NCBI GenBank assembly: GCA_019925105.1
Contig: JAHGAU010000014.1
Span: 1,178,001-1,242,000, forward strand
DNA from: Niebla homalea
Lineage: Eukaryota; Ascomycota; Lecanoromycetes; Lecanorales; Ramalinaceae
Length of the DNA stretch: 64,000 nucleotides
Reading direction: 5' to 3'
The notes under the pieces were generated by a model. That model did no database searches. It was not told where the DNA came from and worked only from the letters and a program-made list of their open reading frames with translations. Position 1 is the first letter of the stretch; the number at the start of each line of letters is the position of its first letter. Made by a program: the position numbers and the translations under genes. Positions 13,931 to 26,830 of this stretch are shown here, in pieces.

Positions 13931-15765
13931 CTTAAAATTAAATATTATTTATTTTAATCTTTTCGCTACGATAGTAATCCCGGTCAGGTAACCGGCCTTA
14001 AGGGTTAATATCGTTATAAGTTTCCTCTTTTTTACGTTATTAATTACCGTATTTTATCCTTCCCCGTTTAATAAACTCCGTTTATATCTTAAGACCGTCT
14101 TTAATTATTTTACCGGTTTAAGTTTATATAAGTTATAACGTTAAACTTTAATTATTATCTTAATTTCTTTATATTAAGTTTCCTTCGTTTTTATTATATA
14201 TTATAAGTCTTACGTTAAATAATTATTATTACCGTATATTACGTATTTTAATACGTTTTTTATTAAGCTTTTTATTATTAAGTTAACGTATTTATACGTA
14301 TTATACCTTTTAATATATATTATATACTTTATATTATTAAGGTATTTCGTAATAATATACCCGTATTTTTAATATTTAAAGTATTAATAAATATCCGTTA
14401 CCCGGTCTTAAGGTTTTATTAACTTAAAAGATTTACCCTTTATTACCTTTTTATTAAGGATATCGTTATATATCCTTATTAACGTTATACTTAAAATAAT
14501 TATAAAGTATCTCTTTATATAATTAAAGGCGTTTAACCTTTTTATTATAATAAGGAGGCTATAATTAACGATCTTTAGCTTAAGGTAAAAGATTATATTC
14601 TCCTTTTTTATCTGCCTTAAAATAATTTCCCCTTTTTCCCCTATAAATTTTATTAGGTATATCCCGTTTATTATGATAACGAAAAATTACCTTAATATTT
14701 TTACCGTTTTATACCTTTTTTTACCGGTTTATTCCTTTAATTTCTTTAACCTTTTTTTTACCTTTAATAAGGTTATATTAAGGAGGATATTTCCGCTTTA
14801 TAGCTTATATACCGTAATAATTTATTTTATTAATGGCTTTCCCGTTACCTTAAATACTTTTATTAATTATAGCGGGTTTATTTTCACTATTATATTTTTC
14901 TTTTTTTTGTTTAATAATTATATAATTATTATTTTCACCTTTTTTAACGCTATTATTTTTTCCTCCGTCTTTATTTCCTTTATTATTAACGCCGGCGCCG
15001 CCTTTACGGCCCTTATTATTTAGCTTATCTCCGCTTTTTTTTTAAAGTTTCCCCCATTATTCCCTTATTTTATATATATCCTTTTTATTTCTTTTTGCCT
15101 TTATCCGCCGGCATTTTTATTACCGCCTTTTAAGCTTTACGTAGCCTCTTTAACTCCCTTAAATTTCTCCTTACTTTTATATAAAAGTTTTTTATCTTCC
15201 GTAACTTAATTTATAATATTAATTAAGTCTTTAACGTAATATTTTTCTATATAATTATAAGGAGGTTTTTTAATACCTTTATTATTTCTTCCTTTTTTAC
15301 TTTTTCTTTACGTATTTAATAATTACTTCTTTTCGTAATTTATTTTTATTTATTTAATATCTTTTTATTTTTACTTAGCTTTCTTTTAATTTATATATAC
15401 TTAATAAGGCCTTTTACGCCTCTATTTACCCTTTATCCGTCCCCGTATACCGTCCTTATCCCCTCCGCCCTTTATTTATTATTTTTTATAATAATACCTT
15501 TACGCGTTATACGTATCCTTTTACGTATATTTTATTAATTATAGGCTCCCTATTTAATTTAAGGCCTTTCTATCTCGTATTTATTACATCGTTTATACGA
15601 TTTGTTACCGTTCTTATTAACCTAGGCCGCTTGCTTTTCCTTCTTTTTTATTTTTATTATTATTCCGCTTCTGCCTATCGCATTTAAGGTACTATCCTTA
15701 CTGTTACTTAAGCTATATACGCGTGCATCATTTCTGACCTCTGGGGTCCCGTTGTTCGTCGCTAT
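13931..15765 (-). pseudogene. LINE-1 ORF1 (gag-like, zinc knuckles), start codon lost
   Basis: ORF1 of the LINE starts at 15765 on minus with 'xATNNGTPEVRNDA', where the ATG has become ATA. LINE-2 and LINE-3 retain ATG at the matching place, followed by nearly the same residues (M-A-T/M-N-K-G-T-P-E). The first roughly 80 bp are GC-normal and lightly mutated; further in, stops are frequent. By offset from LINE-3 the zinc knuckles should lie at about 14246-14381, where Cys/His codons read as Tyr. ORF1 proteins of this clade bind the element RNA. The 116-codon open frame on plus at 14673-15023 is antisense to this. Confidence 0.8.
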
Positions 15766-15785
15766 CTCCTTTAAAGGTTATTATC

Positions 15786-15798
15786 ATTAAAAGTATAT
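15786..15798. repeat. LINE-1 target-site duplication, right copy
   Basis: attaaaagtatat, identical to 3674-3686. Confidence 0.85.
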
Positions 15799-18700
15799 AA
15801 TAATCCGTAAATAATATATAATTTATTTTATATATAATTAATATTAATAAGACGGATTTACGGAATACCGATTAATAATTATTACCGTATAAATTATGTC
15901 CGGTTATATATTAAGTATAATATATATTAATAAATTTACGGCCGATTAATATTATTATTTAAACTCCGGCTTTACTTAATAGCCCTTAAATAACGGTTCC
16001 GGCTTAAAATTAACTCGTATAAATATATATGTCGGGTAAGCTTTTTATTAATCGTAATTTTATATTACTTTTTTAATATAAGCTTTTTAATTAAAACGGA
16101 TTATTTAATTTTATCGGTTTTACGTAATAATAATACTTAAGTAATAACTTATTAAATTTAAGTTAAATATACGGAATTCTTAATTAAATATAATTTTTAA
16201 GTCTTAAATCCTTTATTTAAACGGATTAATTATTAAGACGTTATTTATATATATAACTATAATTATACCGGTTTTAAGGTAAAGGAATACGTAATAATCC
16301 GTATAGATAAATTTAAAACTTTATATAATTATAAACTCTTAAAAACGATTATATTATAGCCATAATAATTATTTTAATCTATATAGGTTCTTTTTAAGCT
16401 TATAATAAAGCTTTTTATTGTTTTTATTAGTCTTTTTTTATCCTTTTAATTATTCTATATATATTTCTTCCTCGATAAGACCGTAAAAGAACGTTATTTT
16501 AACGTTTATTTATTTTAAATCCTAATTATTAACCGTTATAAAAGTAAAAAGAACCTTATAGCTTATAAGTTTTACCATTAAAGTAAACATTTTATTATAG
16601 TTAATACCTTTACATTATTTAAAATTACGTATTATTTACCGGGCCTTATAATAAATTATATTATTATTAACTTTATATTTAAGGGTATAAACTTATTATT
16701 TTTATAATATTATTATATTAATAAGGATTTAACTTTATATAATTAAAACTTAAATATCGTTTTCTTTAAAGGAACCGTATTTATTACCTTCCGTTAATTC
16801 TTAATTTATCCGGATATACTTATTTATTATAACTTCTTTATAAGTTTTAAACTTAATAAGTTCTGGGATTATTTTAAGGGATATTAAGGTTAAAGGGTAT
16901 AACGGTTTATCCTTATTATAAGTTAATAAAGTTAAGAAAAAAAGTGGATTTAATAATATATTACGTAATTTATCCGGAAATATAAAGTTAAAATTATTTT
17001 TAATTAAGTTCTTAATTTATTATTTTTATCCTTAATTATAATTAATCTTTAAATCTTTAGCCGTTAAGCTTAAGGAATCCGGTAAAGTTATTTATTGAAT
17101 AAAGATTATAATTAAATGTATAAATCGCTTAATAAAAGTAAAAATTATATTAATAATATCCGTTTTAATTAAACCGTAATTCCTGAATTTCTTTTTTAAA
17201 TTAAGGTTTTATTAAGGTTTTTTACTTTTTAAGCTCTTAAATTTAATTAATAGGCTTTTTATAATCTAAGTTATTTAACGGTATTACCCGTTTTTCCTCG
17301 ATATATACGTTATATACGTTTTTTATTATAAGGTTAAACCGTTTTATCCGTGGATTAATTACTTTGAAATATTTATTAATCTTTTTATTAAAATTTATTA
17401 AGATATATAGTTTTAATTTATTATTAAGCTTAACCCGGTAACCTATAATTCTTATATATATAATTAATTTTAAAATCCGTATATAAAATATATTTAATTT
17501 TTTATTATATTAAGCTTAATATAATATTACCTTTTTAAGCCGTATATATGGTATTTATATAATTATATAGTTTACCGTTTAGACTAACTTTAGTTAAAAG
17601 CTTTTAAATATACCTTTTACTGCGCATATAATTTTAATTTTCTTATTAATTTCCCGGTTAATCCTTTTATTAATTAAATTTTATTTAAAGCTTTTATGTA
17701 TTATTACCTTAAAGATAATTTTATATTATTTTAAGTAATTTAAGAAGGCTTTAAACGTATATTTACCTCCGTTATTAACCTAAAAACGTTTAATTTTTCA
17801 ATTTAAAAATTATTTATATTTAACTTTAAATTCCTTAAATCATTAAATTACGTCCGATTTATATATTAATAAGTAAATTTTTAATATTATAATCTTATTA
17901 TTACGGAAGATTATATAATACGTTATTCCGTTATATTTTTAAGGATTAATTATTTTTAAAAGGTTTATATAAATAAACTTTAATAAGTTTTCTATAAATT
18001 TAAAGTATCTTTTATATAATTAAGAGTATAACCGTTTAATAATATAATACGTATAATAAGCGTTTTTAACCTTATTATTATTATAATATTTACGTTTAAA
18101 ATCTATTTTAATTAATACGTTTATTAATTAAAATAATTTTTAAGCTCCAAGGTAACCTATATGTATATATTAAGTAAATATAGTTAAAGGTATATTAAAC
18201 GTTATTATAATAAGGGTAAATTCTTATAAATTAATTATAAATAGGCCGTTTTATTTATTATAAATAAGCTTTTTTTAATTATATATTATTATCTGGACCA
18301 TCCGTATTATATTAAGCTAAACTTTATAGTTTAAAAGTTATATTTTAAATACGAGATTAATTAAATTCACCGGGGAATATATTATATCCATAAATTTTAC
18401 CTCGACGGGCTTATTATCCACCCTATATATTATATAAGTAATATTTATACCCTTTATATAATTCGTTCTTACCAGCCCGGGCCTTAAAAAACGAGGATTA
18501 ATAAAGTTTTAACTCCCTTTAAAAGAATCTTTTCTTATAAAAAATATATTAATTATAATTATTATTAAGGATTATTAACTTTTATAGCTTTATTAAAATA
18601 ACCGATATTATTATTATTAATTATTATATATACGTTAATAAGTAAAAGTTAATTATTAAAAGGTTTATAAATATAGTAATTTCTTTAATAATTTTAAGCT

Positions 18701-18950
18701 TCTTAATATAAAACTTTATAAGCTTCTTTTTAAAGTAAAAGTCTTAATATTTATTTTTAATATATTTATTATTATGCCCCTTTTAAGTATAATATTAATA
18801 AATAAGTTTTTCCCGGGTTTTATTAAAAGTCCTTTTATTATAACCCTTTAATATATCCTTATAAGTTTATATTAAGACGTTTAATTATTAAATAGCCGCC
18901 TCAATTTCCTTACTATAAGCCCTTTATATAATATCGTAAAATTTAAGGGT
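15799..18950 (-). pseudogene. Copia D reverse transcriptase and integrase (RIP pseudogene)
   Basis: On the minus strand the segment around 16236-16310 reads 'FKFIYTDYYVFL' followed by 'IIIVIYINNVLIINPFK'. This is the Copia RT core with the YVDD aspartates turned to Asn (YINN). It aligns with Copia E at about 22105-22230. RNase H is not here but at 3170-3686, across LINE-1. Integrase must lie around 17-19 kb by position, but its catalytic residues could not be placed with confidence. Stops and A/T-state codons dominate. Confidence 0.75.
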
Positions 18951-20771
18951 ACCCAAGCCTTATTATACCGCCGTTTAAATAAATATTAAGTATTACGTTT
19001 ATTATAATTCTTTTAATTTATTTAAAAATATTTAAATAATAAAATAATCCGGGATAATTAAAAAGCTATTAATCGTTTTAATCTTAATATAGATTTTCTA
19101 GTAGCGGCTATTATACTTATTAATTATTATATCCGGGGTTTTTTATAGGTTTATAAATTCTTATATAAGTTCCGTATATAACCCGGACCCTTATAATTTA
19201 TATTAATCCTTAAGTTATTTTTAAATTATATCCGGGTTTTCTATAATATCGATTAAATATTTAATATTAATATTATAACGGTTCTTTAAGGCTATATATA
19301 CCTTAAAGGTATTTCTTTTTTTTTAAATTTTAAAAATTATTAATTATTATTTAATTTTTTATTTATTAACTTTATAATATCTATTGCCGTTAATTTATTA
19401 ATAAAGGGATTAAGCTTAAAGGAAAACCCCTTATAATAAAGTCTTTTTTAGTTATTATCGTTAATAAAGTGTACAGAAGATAATATTAATAAAACATTAA
19501 TTATATTATAATTATTAATAATACTTAAGTTTAAGTTTAACGACGTTTAATACGTTAAAGACTTACTATTTAAAAATAATAAATAATTTACGTTAAATAA
19601 CGGTATCCAATTCTTAACGTCTATATTTAATTTAAAGATAATAATATTTAATAAATCGTTTAAAGGTTTTTTAAACGCTTTTAAGCCGAAATTATTATAT
19701 AACTTTAACGTTTATAATAATAAGTAATCTTTATTTTTAACTTAATTTTTACCAGTTAAATTAAGACAATCTTCCTTCTTTAAGTCTTTAAGTATAAAGG
19801 GAAAAAGGGTACTTTATATATAACGATACCACTAAATAATAAGGTTTAAGTATTATATTTCGTACGGGACTATTATATAATCTAGGGTAATAAGTAATAT
19901 AAAACCTTATTAATTAAAGTATTCTTTATTCTGGTTAAGTTTAGAATGAAACTTTATAACGTATTATAATATTATATATATATTTTTAAGATTATTACCC
20001 CTTTTTACTTAAGGGCCTTTAATCTTTATAATTAAAACGTTTAAGCTTATCTTAATTATTTTATCTTAATTTAAAGGCTTTAATCTTTACGATCTATAAT
20101 AAATAGGCTTATTTTAAGTTTAATTACCTATTAAAAAATTCTATAATTAATTCTTAACCCCCTTTTTTTTAAGGATTAATCCTTATTTTAAAAGGTTTAG
20201 CCGTTAATTATTTATTCCGTCCTATATTTATTTTTTAAAATTAAATTAAAGTAAGTAATTTTAAATTATAATACGCTTAAATCCGAGTAATCTATCTTTA
20301 ATTAATCTTAAAAAAACTTAATTTTAATACGGTTTTTAAGGTTTTAAATTTAATAAAGTTTTATAATATATTCAATATTTATTTAACGTTTTAAATTTCT
20401 TATTTAAATTTTAATTAAGGCTTTATATATATATATTAACCTTAAGGGCCCTACGTTTCGGCTCCGTTAATTCAGTATTAACTTAATTTTTTTAACGTAT
20501 AAACTTTTATAGCCCTTAATAGGGCTAAGAAATAACGGTCTATATATTCTTATTAATAAAACGTCCTTTTTTCTCAATTTAAAAATATAGGTAATTAAAT
20601 AGGCTTCTCTATTTATAATTATGGTATTATATGCCTGGCTAGGTCGATTTTTAGTAATATAGCCTACGTATAAATATTATTTATGGGTACATTTTATACT
20701 ATAAGTTTATTACCGTTTGTAAGTTAATTTAAACATTAAGAAGACGTTATCTAAGTATTTAAACGCGTAAT
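18951..20771 (-). pseudogene. Copia D gag and leader (RIP pseudogene)
   Basis: Assigned mainly by position between integrase and the primer-binding site, and by patchy similarity to the gag region of Copia E (for example the 'attattacccctttttac' block near 19990 versus 25905-25925). No zinc knuckle could be read reliably. The last roughly 150 bp before the primer-binding site are less mutated, as expected for a 5' leader. Confidence 0.55.
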
Positions 20772-20785
20772 CCGGGTTTATAACC
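20772..20785 (-). promoter_or_regulatory. Copia D primer-binding site
   Basis: ccgggtttataacc on plus, directly beside the LTR. It differs from the A and E sites by a single C-to-T transition and again resembles a tRNA anticodon arm. Confidence 0.65.
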
Positions 20786-20947
20786 TATTAAAATTAAGAG
20801 GTATAAGTTGCTTAATTATTATTATATATAAAGTAAGACTATATATAAGGTTATATACCGTTATCCCACTTGGGTTTAGCACGTCCGCCTTATTTAATCT
20901 GATCCGCGTCACGTGATCTCCCAAGTGGCGATCCTGCATATTCAATA
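20786..20947 (-). repeat. Copia D 5' LTR, also sitting where the 3' LTR of E should be
   Basis: 162 bp from tattaaaatt to attcaata (TGTTGAA-type ends after RIP). Inside it (left) is the D primer-binding site. Outside it (right, 20948 on) follows the 3' non-coding end of Copia E, with a purine tract (aaaaaggaag on minus, about 20951-20962). D's 3' LTR remnant matches it base for base. E's 5' LTR (32653-32804) is only a distant relative (shared 'aggtataagtt.cttaattatt' and 'ttgggt.tagc' blocks). It may therefore be a shared or recombinant LTR. Confidence 0.8.
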
Positions 20948-21170
20948 TTTACTTCCTTTTTAAAATATTTTTTTAACCTTTTTATTTTATATATTAAATT
21001 TATATTAAAACCTATTTTTAAATTCCTTAGGACTAATAATGGCCTCTTTATAAGTAATTAAAAGCTCCCCTTATAAAAGGCTTAAAGCTTACCTTAAGTG
21101 GCTTAAAGATAAAACTATAAGGCCATTAATATTATTAATAAGGCTTCGGTTAATATAAGGACGTTCCGGG
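20948..21170 (-). other. Copia E 3' non-coding region with polypurine tract
   Basis: The length from the end of RNase H to the LTR (about 225 bp) is similar to that in Copia D (about 270 bp), so E seems to reach its natural end here. The purine run on minus (aaaaaggaag) is 4-5 bases from the LTR edge. No ORF is seen. Confidence 0.5.
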
Positions 21171-24100
21171 GGTACTTTAAGGTTAAGTACCTTACGGAAC
21201 CCCTTAAAAAGCTAGTATAATAAAGGCTTTATTAAGCTATCGGCGATTTATTTATACGTCGGGATATACTTTAAATCTACCCGGCTATCTCTTATAACTT
21301 TTTAAAGTTAATACTATTAAATATTTATATATTTAGTCCGGGCATAAAAAACGGGGTTTTTAATAAAAGTTATAACGCTTTAATTATCTCCGTAAATAAT
21401 AATAACGGGGAAATTCCTGGCTTAATACGGCTTAATTTTATTTAAAAGTTACTTAAGCTATAAAGCCTCTTTAACTATTTATATTTATCTTATATATTCC
21501 GCTTTATAAATAAAGAGGGTAACCATGGTTTAAAACTTAAATTATTAATTAATTACGGTATTTTTAATATTAAATACGTAACCCGTAATGGACCTCCGGG
21601 TTGAATTTACGGTAAAGTCGGAATTAATATAACCATTAAAAGCTTTTAATTTACCCCGGTATATTAATTAAAAGGTAACGGTAATACGGAAGTAATATAA
21701 AATTCTTTTTATTAACTTTTAATAATATTTAATAAGATTTAAAGTATATTAATTAATTATTAAGATAAAATAAATAATATTTAAATAAGTTTTAAGTATA
21801 ATATATATTAATAAGTTTACGGCTAATTAATATTTCTTCCGGAAAATTAAATTAATTTTATAGTTTTTAAATATAAACTTTAACTTATATTTTAACTTTA
21901 TAAGGATATATATAAACGTAATATTTTATTACTTATATTCCTTAATAATTCTTTTTATATAAGCCTTTTAATTAAGTCGGAATATTTTATTTTAACGGTT
22001 TTTTATAATAATTATACTTAAATAATAATAGATTAACTTTAAGTTAAATATATAGAGTTAATTATTAAGTGTTTTTTTTAGGGTTATAATACCTTCCTTA
22101 AACGGGTTAATAATTAAGATATCGTTTATATAGAAAGCTATAATCGTTTTATTTCCGGGGTATATAAATACGTAATAATCTATAAGTATTAATTTAAACC
22201 CTTTATTCTTTATAAAGATAAAGAAGTAATAATATTATAGTTAAGGGGATTATTTTAATCCGTAAAGGGCCTTATTAAGCTTATAGTATATATCCGTATT
22301 TTTTATTTAATTATAAGGTTATTTTATATAGACTTTTTCCTTAATTAAATTATAAAAAAAGGCCGTTTTTACGTCTATTTATTCTAAGTCCCAGTTATTG
22401 GCCGTTATTAATATAAAAAGTATTTTATAACTTATAAACTTTATTATTAAAGCGAAGGTTTTATTATAATTAATACCTTCCCGTTATTTATAACCGCGGA
22501 TTACTTAACGGGCCTTATATTAAATAATTAAACCGTTAACGTCTTTCTTAAGAATATAAACCTATCGTTTTTTTAAAATAATTATATCCGGGGGTATAAT
22601 ATACTTAAGTATAAATATTTAAGTATTATTTTTAATATAAAAGCCATATTTATCCTTTTCCGTTAATTATTAATCTATTTTATAATAAGTATTTTTTATA
22701 GTTTCTTAATAGGGTTTTAACTTAATCAATTTTAGCTTATTCTTAAATAATATTAACGTTAAATAATAAATATCCTTTTTTTTATTTAAAATAATTATAT
22801 TAATAAAAATAAACAATAAGTTTAAGGATATATTCCGGAGCTTTAAATACTTAAGGATTTTAAGCTTAAGGTTATTTTAAAGGATAATTTCAATTTTTTC
22901 CCGTAATTTATTAAATTATTATTTATCTTAATTATATTAAGTTTAAAGGTAATTTCCTTATTCCTTAGCCGGGGTTATATTACCCATAAATATATCGTTT
23001 AAGATATTATTAATAAAAACGTTATTATAAATTTAATTCTTATAATTTTCTTTTAAAGTAAAGACTTATTAAGGCTATATATTTTTTTTTAAACGTTAAA
23101 TCTTCTCCGCTAAAGTTCTTTTATCGGAGTTATTTAACGGAGTAATTTTCCGTTCCTTAATATAAACGTTATAAAATCGTTTTATTTTCTTATTAAAAAT
23201 CCGTACTTAAAGATTAAAGACCCGGTATATCTTAATGGTTTTATTATTATAATTTAATAGAATAAATAAATCGGCCTTTTTATTTAAGGAGGTCCGGTAT
23301 TTTATAATCTTAATCCATATTAATAATTTAATTACTTATAGGTATAATAAATCCGGTTCTTAATTATATTACGTTTAATATAAAATAATTTTCTTTTTTA
23401 AGTTAAACGTAAGTTCTTTTATAATAAAATAATTAATAATTATAACGATTTCCGGTTATAAATTTTTAAGTAAGCCTATATTATAAATTATTATACGGGT
23501 CTGCTCTTTAATTTCCTAATTAAATCTTTCGCTTATAAGGTTTTATTTAAGGTTACTTTATACCGTTAATTTATAAATAATATTATAGTTTTTAAGGTAA
23601 TCTTAAAAGTTTTTCAATATATATTTATTCTCGTTATTTATTTATAAACGCCTGATTTTCCGGTTAATAATTTTATATTTAACTTAAAATTATTTGAATT
23701 TACGGATTACGTCCGATTTATAAATTACCGGGTAAACTTTTAATATATAAATAAAGTTATCCCGGAAAGTAATAAAATATTTGGCTATATTAAAGCCTAC
23801 CGGCTTAATAAACCTTATAACGTCCGAGTAAATAAGCTTTAACGGAGTAATCCTTAACTTAAAATATCCCTTATAAGGTTAAGAAGTTATCTTATTAAAG
23901 GCATAATATATATATATTACCTTTTTTAAAGGCTTTTTTTACTCTTTTTATTTATATTTAAAGGATATCTTTATTAATACCGTAATTAACTTAACGATAA
24001 ATTAAGGGCTGAAATACCTTATCTTTATATATTAAATACCGTTATTATTAATTAAAATAATATTTAGAAATTTAATATAAAAAGCTATCTTTACCGGAAG

Positions 24101-24650
24101 TATATAAATTTACCGGGTCCTTTAATTATTATCCGTTTAACCTAAGAAGTTTCTATTTTGGCTTTATTATTTAAAAGTTAAGTTTCTAAAAAAAGGTTTA
24201 TTTTATTATTAAGGGAGTAAATAAAGTTTAGAAACTTAATTATTATTTTTCTCTTATCGATATTATAAATTACCCGGGCGGTATTAATACCGTTAATATA
24301 ATTAATTTACGTTAAACTTAACCTTAAGGATACTATTTAATAAGGCCGGAAATTATTATTAAAAAATTCTCTTTAATATAAGAGGTATTTATTATAACCG
24401 TTATTTAAGATTATTAACTTTTATAAATTAGTTAGGTTAACGGATATTATTATATATTTAAGCTTAACGTTTACGTTTATTATACTATAGGCCTCCTTTA
24501 AAATTAATAGATTTACCAATATCGTAATAATAATAACTTCCTTAATCTTTAGTTTTTTCGACCCCCGGTATAACGTCTTAATCCTTTTTTTAAGGTAAAA
24601 AACTTAGTAATTACTTTCCGGGTATTTATTATTACGGCCTTTTACGGTAT
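21170..24650 (-). pseudogene. Copia E pol: integrase, RT, RNase H (RIP pseudogene)
   Basis: On minus, RT reads 'FKLILIDYYVFIYPGNKTIIAFYINDILIINPFK' in pieces (YVDD now YIND, about 22118-22135). RNase H follows at 21170-21660: 'GKLKAFNGY.NSDF..NSTRRS.TGYVFN', 'KAEYIR.I..VKEAL.LK.LL', 'ARTKYINI' and 'ADSLIKPL', matching the TDSDxAG, EAEY, KHIDI and ADxLTKPL blocks of Copia RNase H. The domain order and spacing equal those of D, but the residues differ clearly, so D and E belong to different subfamilies. The integrase part could not be resolved in detail. Confidence 0.85.
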
Positions 24651-26464
24651 AATAATTATACTTCTGGCCATTATATTTAATAAAAGATTATTTATTATTA
24701 ACCTTTAAAGCTGTTAAATAGGATTATAAAGTGGTATTAACGTAGGCTATATTAACTTATAATTCTTTATTAATAATTCTTAATATAACCTTATTAAAAT
24801 TAAAAGAATTTTAACTTAAGATAATTTAATTTTAAATTAAATTAATATAAAAATATTATTAACCGTTACCAAGATTGAACAAGAAAAATTAAATAATTAT
24901 TAAGTTAAGGACTTTATATAACTTATCGATAACCAGTATTTTAACAATATACTTACGGAATTTACGGGTAAATTAATCGACCGTTTCGTTTAAATTTTTT
25001 ATTATTATTTTAAATTCCCAAGTTAACTTAATATATAAGCCTGAACCTTAAGGTTTAAAATAAATAATAAAAGTAATCCAGATTTTTTTAGTCGTATTTA
25101 ATTTATCTATAAAATAACGTATATTATCTTTATAATAAGTTTTAATAACTATAATAGCCTTAAGTTTATCTTTAATAGTTATAAGCTTATAAAGGTTATT
25201 AAGGATTAATTAGTTTTTAACTTATTAGTATTATAATATTTATTAACGTTACTTAATTAATAACGGAATTATATTAAAAAAGAAATTCTTAAAAGCGGAG
25301 TCTTTAATCTTAAAGGTTATTTTCGGCGAGAAAATAGGAACTTAAGGTCCTTAAATTAATATTTATATATAAAGAAATATTAATTACTTAATTAAATTTA
25401 AATTTAAAATTAAGATTAAATAAGAAATCCGATAGATTTTCTAATTCCGACGATTTAGATTTTAATTAATATTTAATTAATAAGTCATTTAAGGATAGGG
25501 GATATTCCGTATTAAATAACGGGATCCAGTTTTTTACCTTTAAACGGAGCTTAAAGATTAACTTATTAAGCAGTAATATTAAAGGTTCTTTAAATACTTT
25601 TAAGCTGAAACTATTATAAGACTTTAACATAAACGGGGGTAAATATTCCCTATTTACGTTTTTAATTATTTCTTAAGTAATCTTTCAGTTTTCTTTTTGA
25701 AAATCTTTTAAATAAAAACGGAAGAATTTATTTTTAGCTTAATAATAAAAGGTAATAAGAGGATTTCCGTATTAATAAAGTAAAATAATAATATATTTAG
25801 GGGTTTTAATAATAAAGTTTAAATTCCGAATAAAATTCGGTTTATTTTAATTAATAGTAAATTAGAACTTCGCGGATATCCAGGTTATTTTTATATTTTT
25901 TCGAAATTATTCACCCCTTTTACGTTTAATATAATATAGAGAGCTAATTTCTATATTTAATTATTATTCCCTACTTTAAAGGCTATAATTTCTATTTATG
26001 ATTATTTTATCCTTAATCTTCCGGGCGTTAATTAAACTAAATAATTTTCCGGGTTAATTAAAATATAAAGGATTAAGTAATTAATTCTTAATCTCCCCTT
26101 TTAAAACGTAAAATCTTAATTTAAGTAAATAAACTTCCTTCTCCTTAAATTTAATCCTTAAAGATAATTTTAGTTAAGTAATTTTAAGGGTAAAACCAAA
26201 TCATATTTTTATTATATAATTAAAGTTACCGTCTCAGAAATAAGATTTTTTATTATAAAAAGTAAAAATTTAAAGTTTTCTAACTCTATAACGTTCCGTA
26301 ATCCTTATAAAAGGTCTTAGCTAAATAATCCTAACGGCGGAATAGAGTTAAAAATCCTTTAAGTTATAAAGAGAGTTTAGATCGGGTAAAGATTTTTCAT
26401 TATAATTATAAGATTTAAAGGTCTGGACTCTAAAGAGTTCAGTTAAAGTCGAAATTTCCCAGTT
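24650..26464 (-). pseudogene. Copia E gag (UBN2-type) with decayed zinc knuckle
   Basis: On minus, about 24930-25110 reads 'WITF.IYFKP.GSGLYIKL' then 'LNETVDQFTRKFRKYIVKILV'. This is the Copia gag (UBN2 family) pattern W-x-x-L-x-x-x-F ... L-x-E-x-x-x-F-x-x-x-F. Near 24640-24700 a Cys/His-type cluster now reads mostly Tyr ('YNGQKYNYYTVKGRNNKYPES'). Gag assembles the virus-like particle. The N-terminal part (25.2-26.4 kb) has no recognised motif. Confidence 0.7.
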
Positions 26465-26539
26465 AAGACCCCTATTGAGGCTCCGCCTAGCGCTTTGTAT
26501 TGCAGAGCCGAGGCCCCTGCCTATAGCCGGTTTCCGGCG
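26465..26539 (-). other. Un-mutated leader/gag-start island of Copia E, left of Copia C
   Basis: This GC-normal, CpA/TpG-containing stretch (agcgctttgtattgcagagc...) stands out from the AT-rich flank. It continues at 32343-32638 beyond Copia C. The two open frames crossing it (26348-26677 minus, 26475-26702 plus) run from E into the LTR of C and are junction artefacts. Confidence 0.7.
26535..26539. repeat. Copia C target-site duplication, left copy (cggcg)
   Basis: Identical to 32343-32347. Confidence 0.9.
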
Positions 26540-26816
26540 TGATGCACGGGGGTATTCCGCGGTTGTCTTGGCAGCCCCTGCATTGGAGACCCTGTCGCAT
26601 AAAGGCCTACCAGACGGCCTTTTGTTAACGGTATTACAGGTGCACCGGTGTATAAGGTGCGGTGAGTATACGGTCATTAAACGGTCCTTGGGATGGATAT
26701 AAATACGGTCGTTATTATAGTATAATTAAATAAATATAGTAATAAACTTAATATAAATAATTTAGCTTATTTACCCTTCCCTTTACATACTATATTTATT
26801 TACGTATATTATATTA
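26540..26816 (+). repeat. Copia C 5' LTR (277 bp)
   Basis: Its first 155-160 bp keep CpA/TpG (tgatgcacggggg...), while the part from about 26700 on is converted to A/T (last bases atatta against gcatca in the partner). The partner LTR shows the reverse pattern. Both have the same length. Confidence 0.95.
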
Positions 26817-26830
26817 AGTTTTAAGCCCGG
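26817..26830 (+). promoter_or_regulatory. Copia C primer-binding-site candidate
   Basis: agttttaagcccgg follows the LTR without a gap. It resembles the PBS of A/D/E (ggttataagcccgg on their strand) but with TTTT for TTAT, so the loop of the primer would read CUUAAAA (anticodon UAA, Leu) if the first A is a RIP change from G. Confidence 0.5.

Noticed and set aside
14673..15023. 116-codon hydrophobic open frame (plus)
   Set aside because: Antisense to LINE-1 ORF1; RIP removes stops on one strand and makes Ile/Phe/Tyr-rich shadows that look like membrane proteins.
26348..26702. Two overlapping open frames (26348-26677 minus, 26475-26702 plus)
   Set aside because: Both cross the junction of the Copia E leader and the Copia C LTR; they are open only because this patch is GC-normal.
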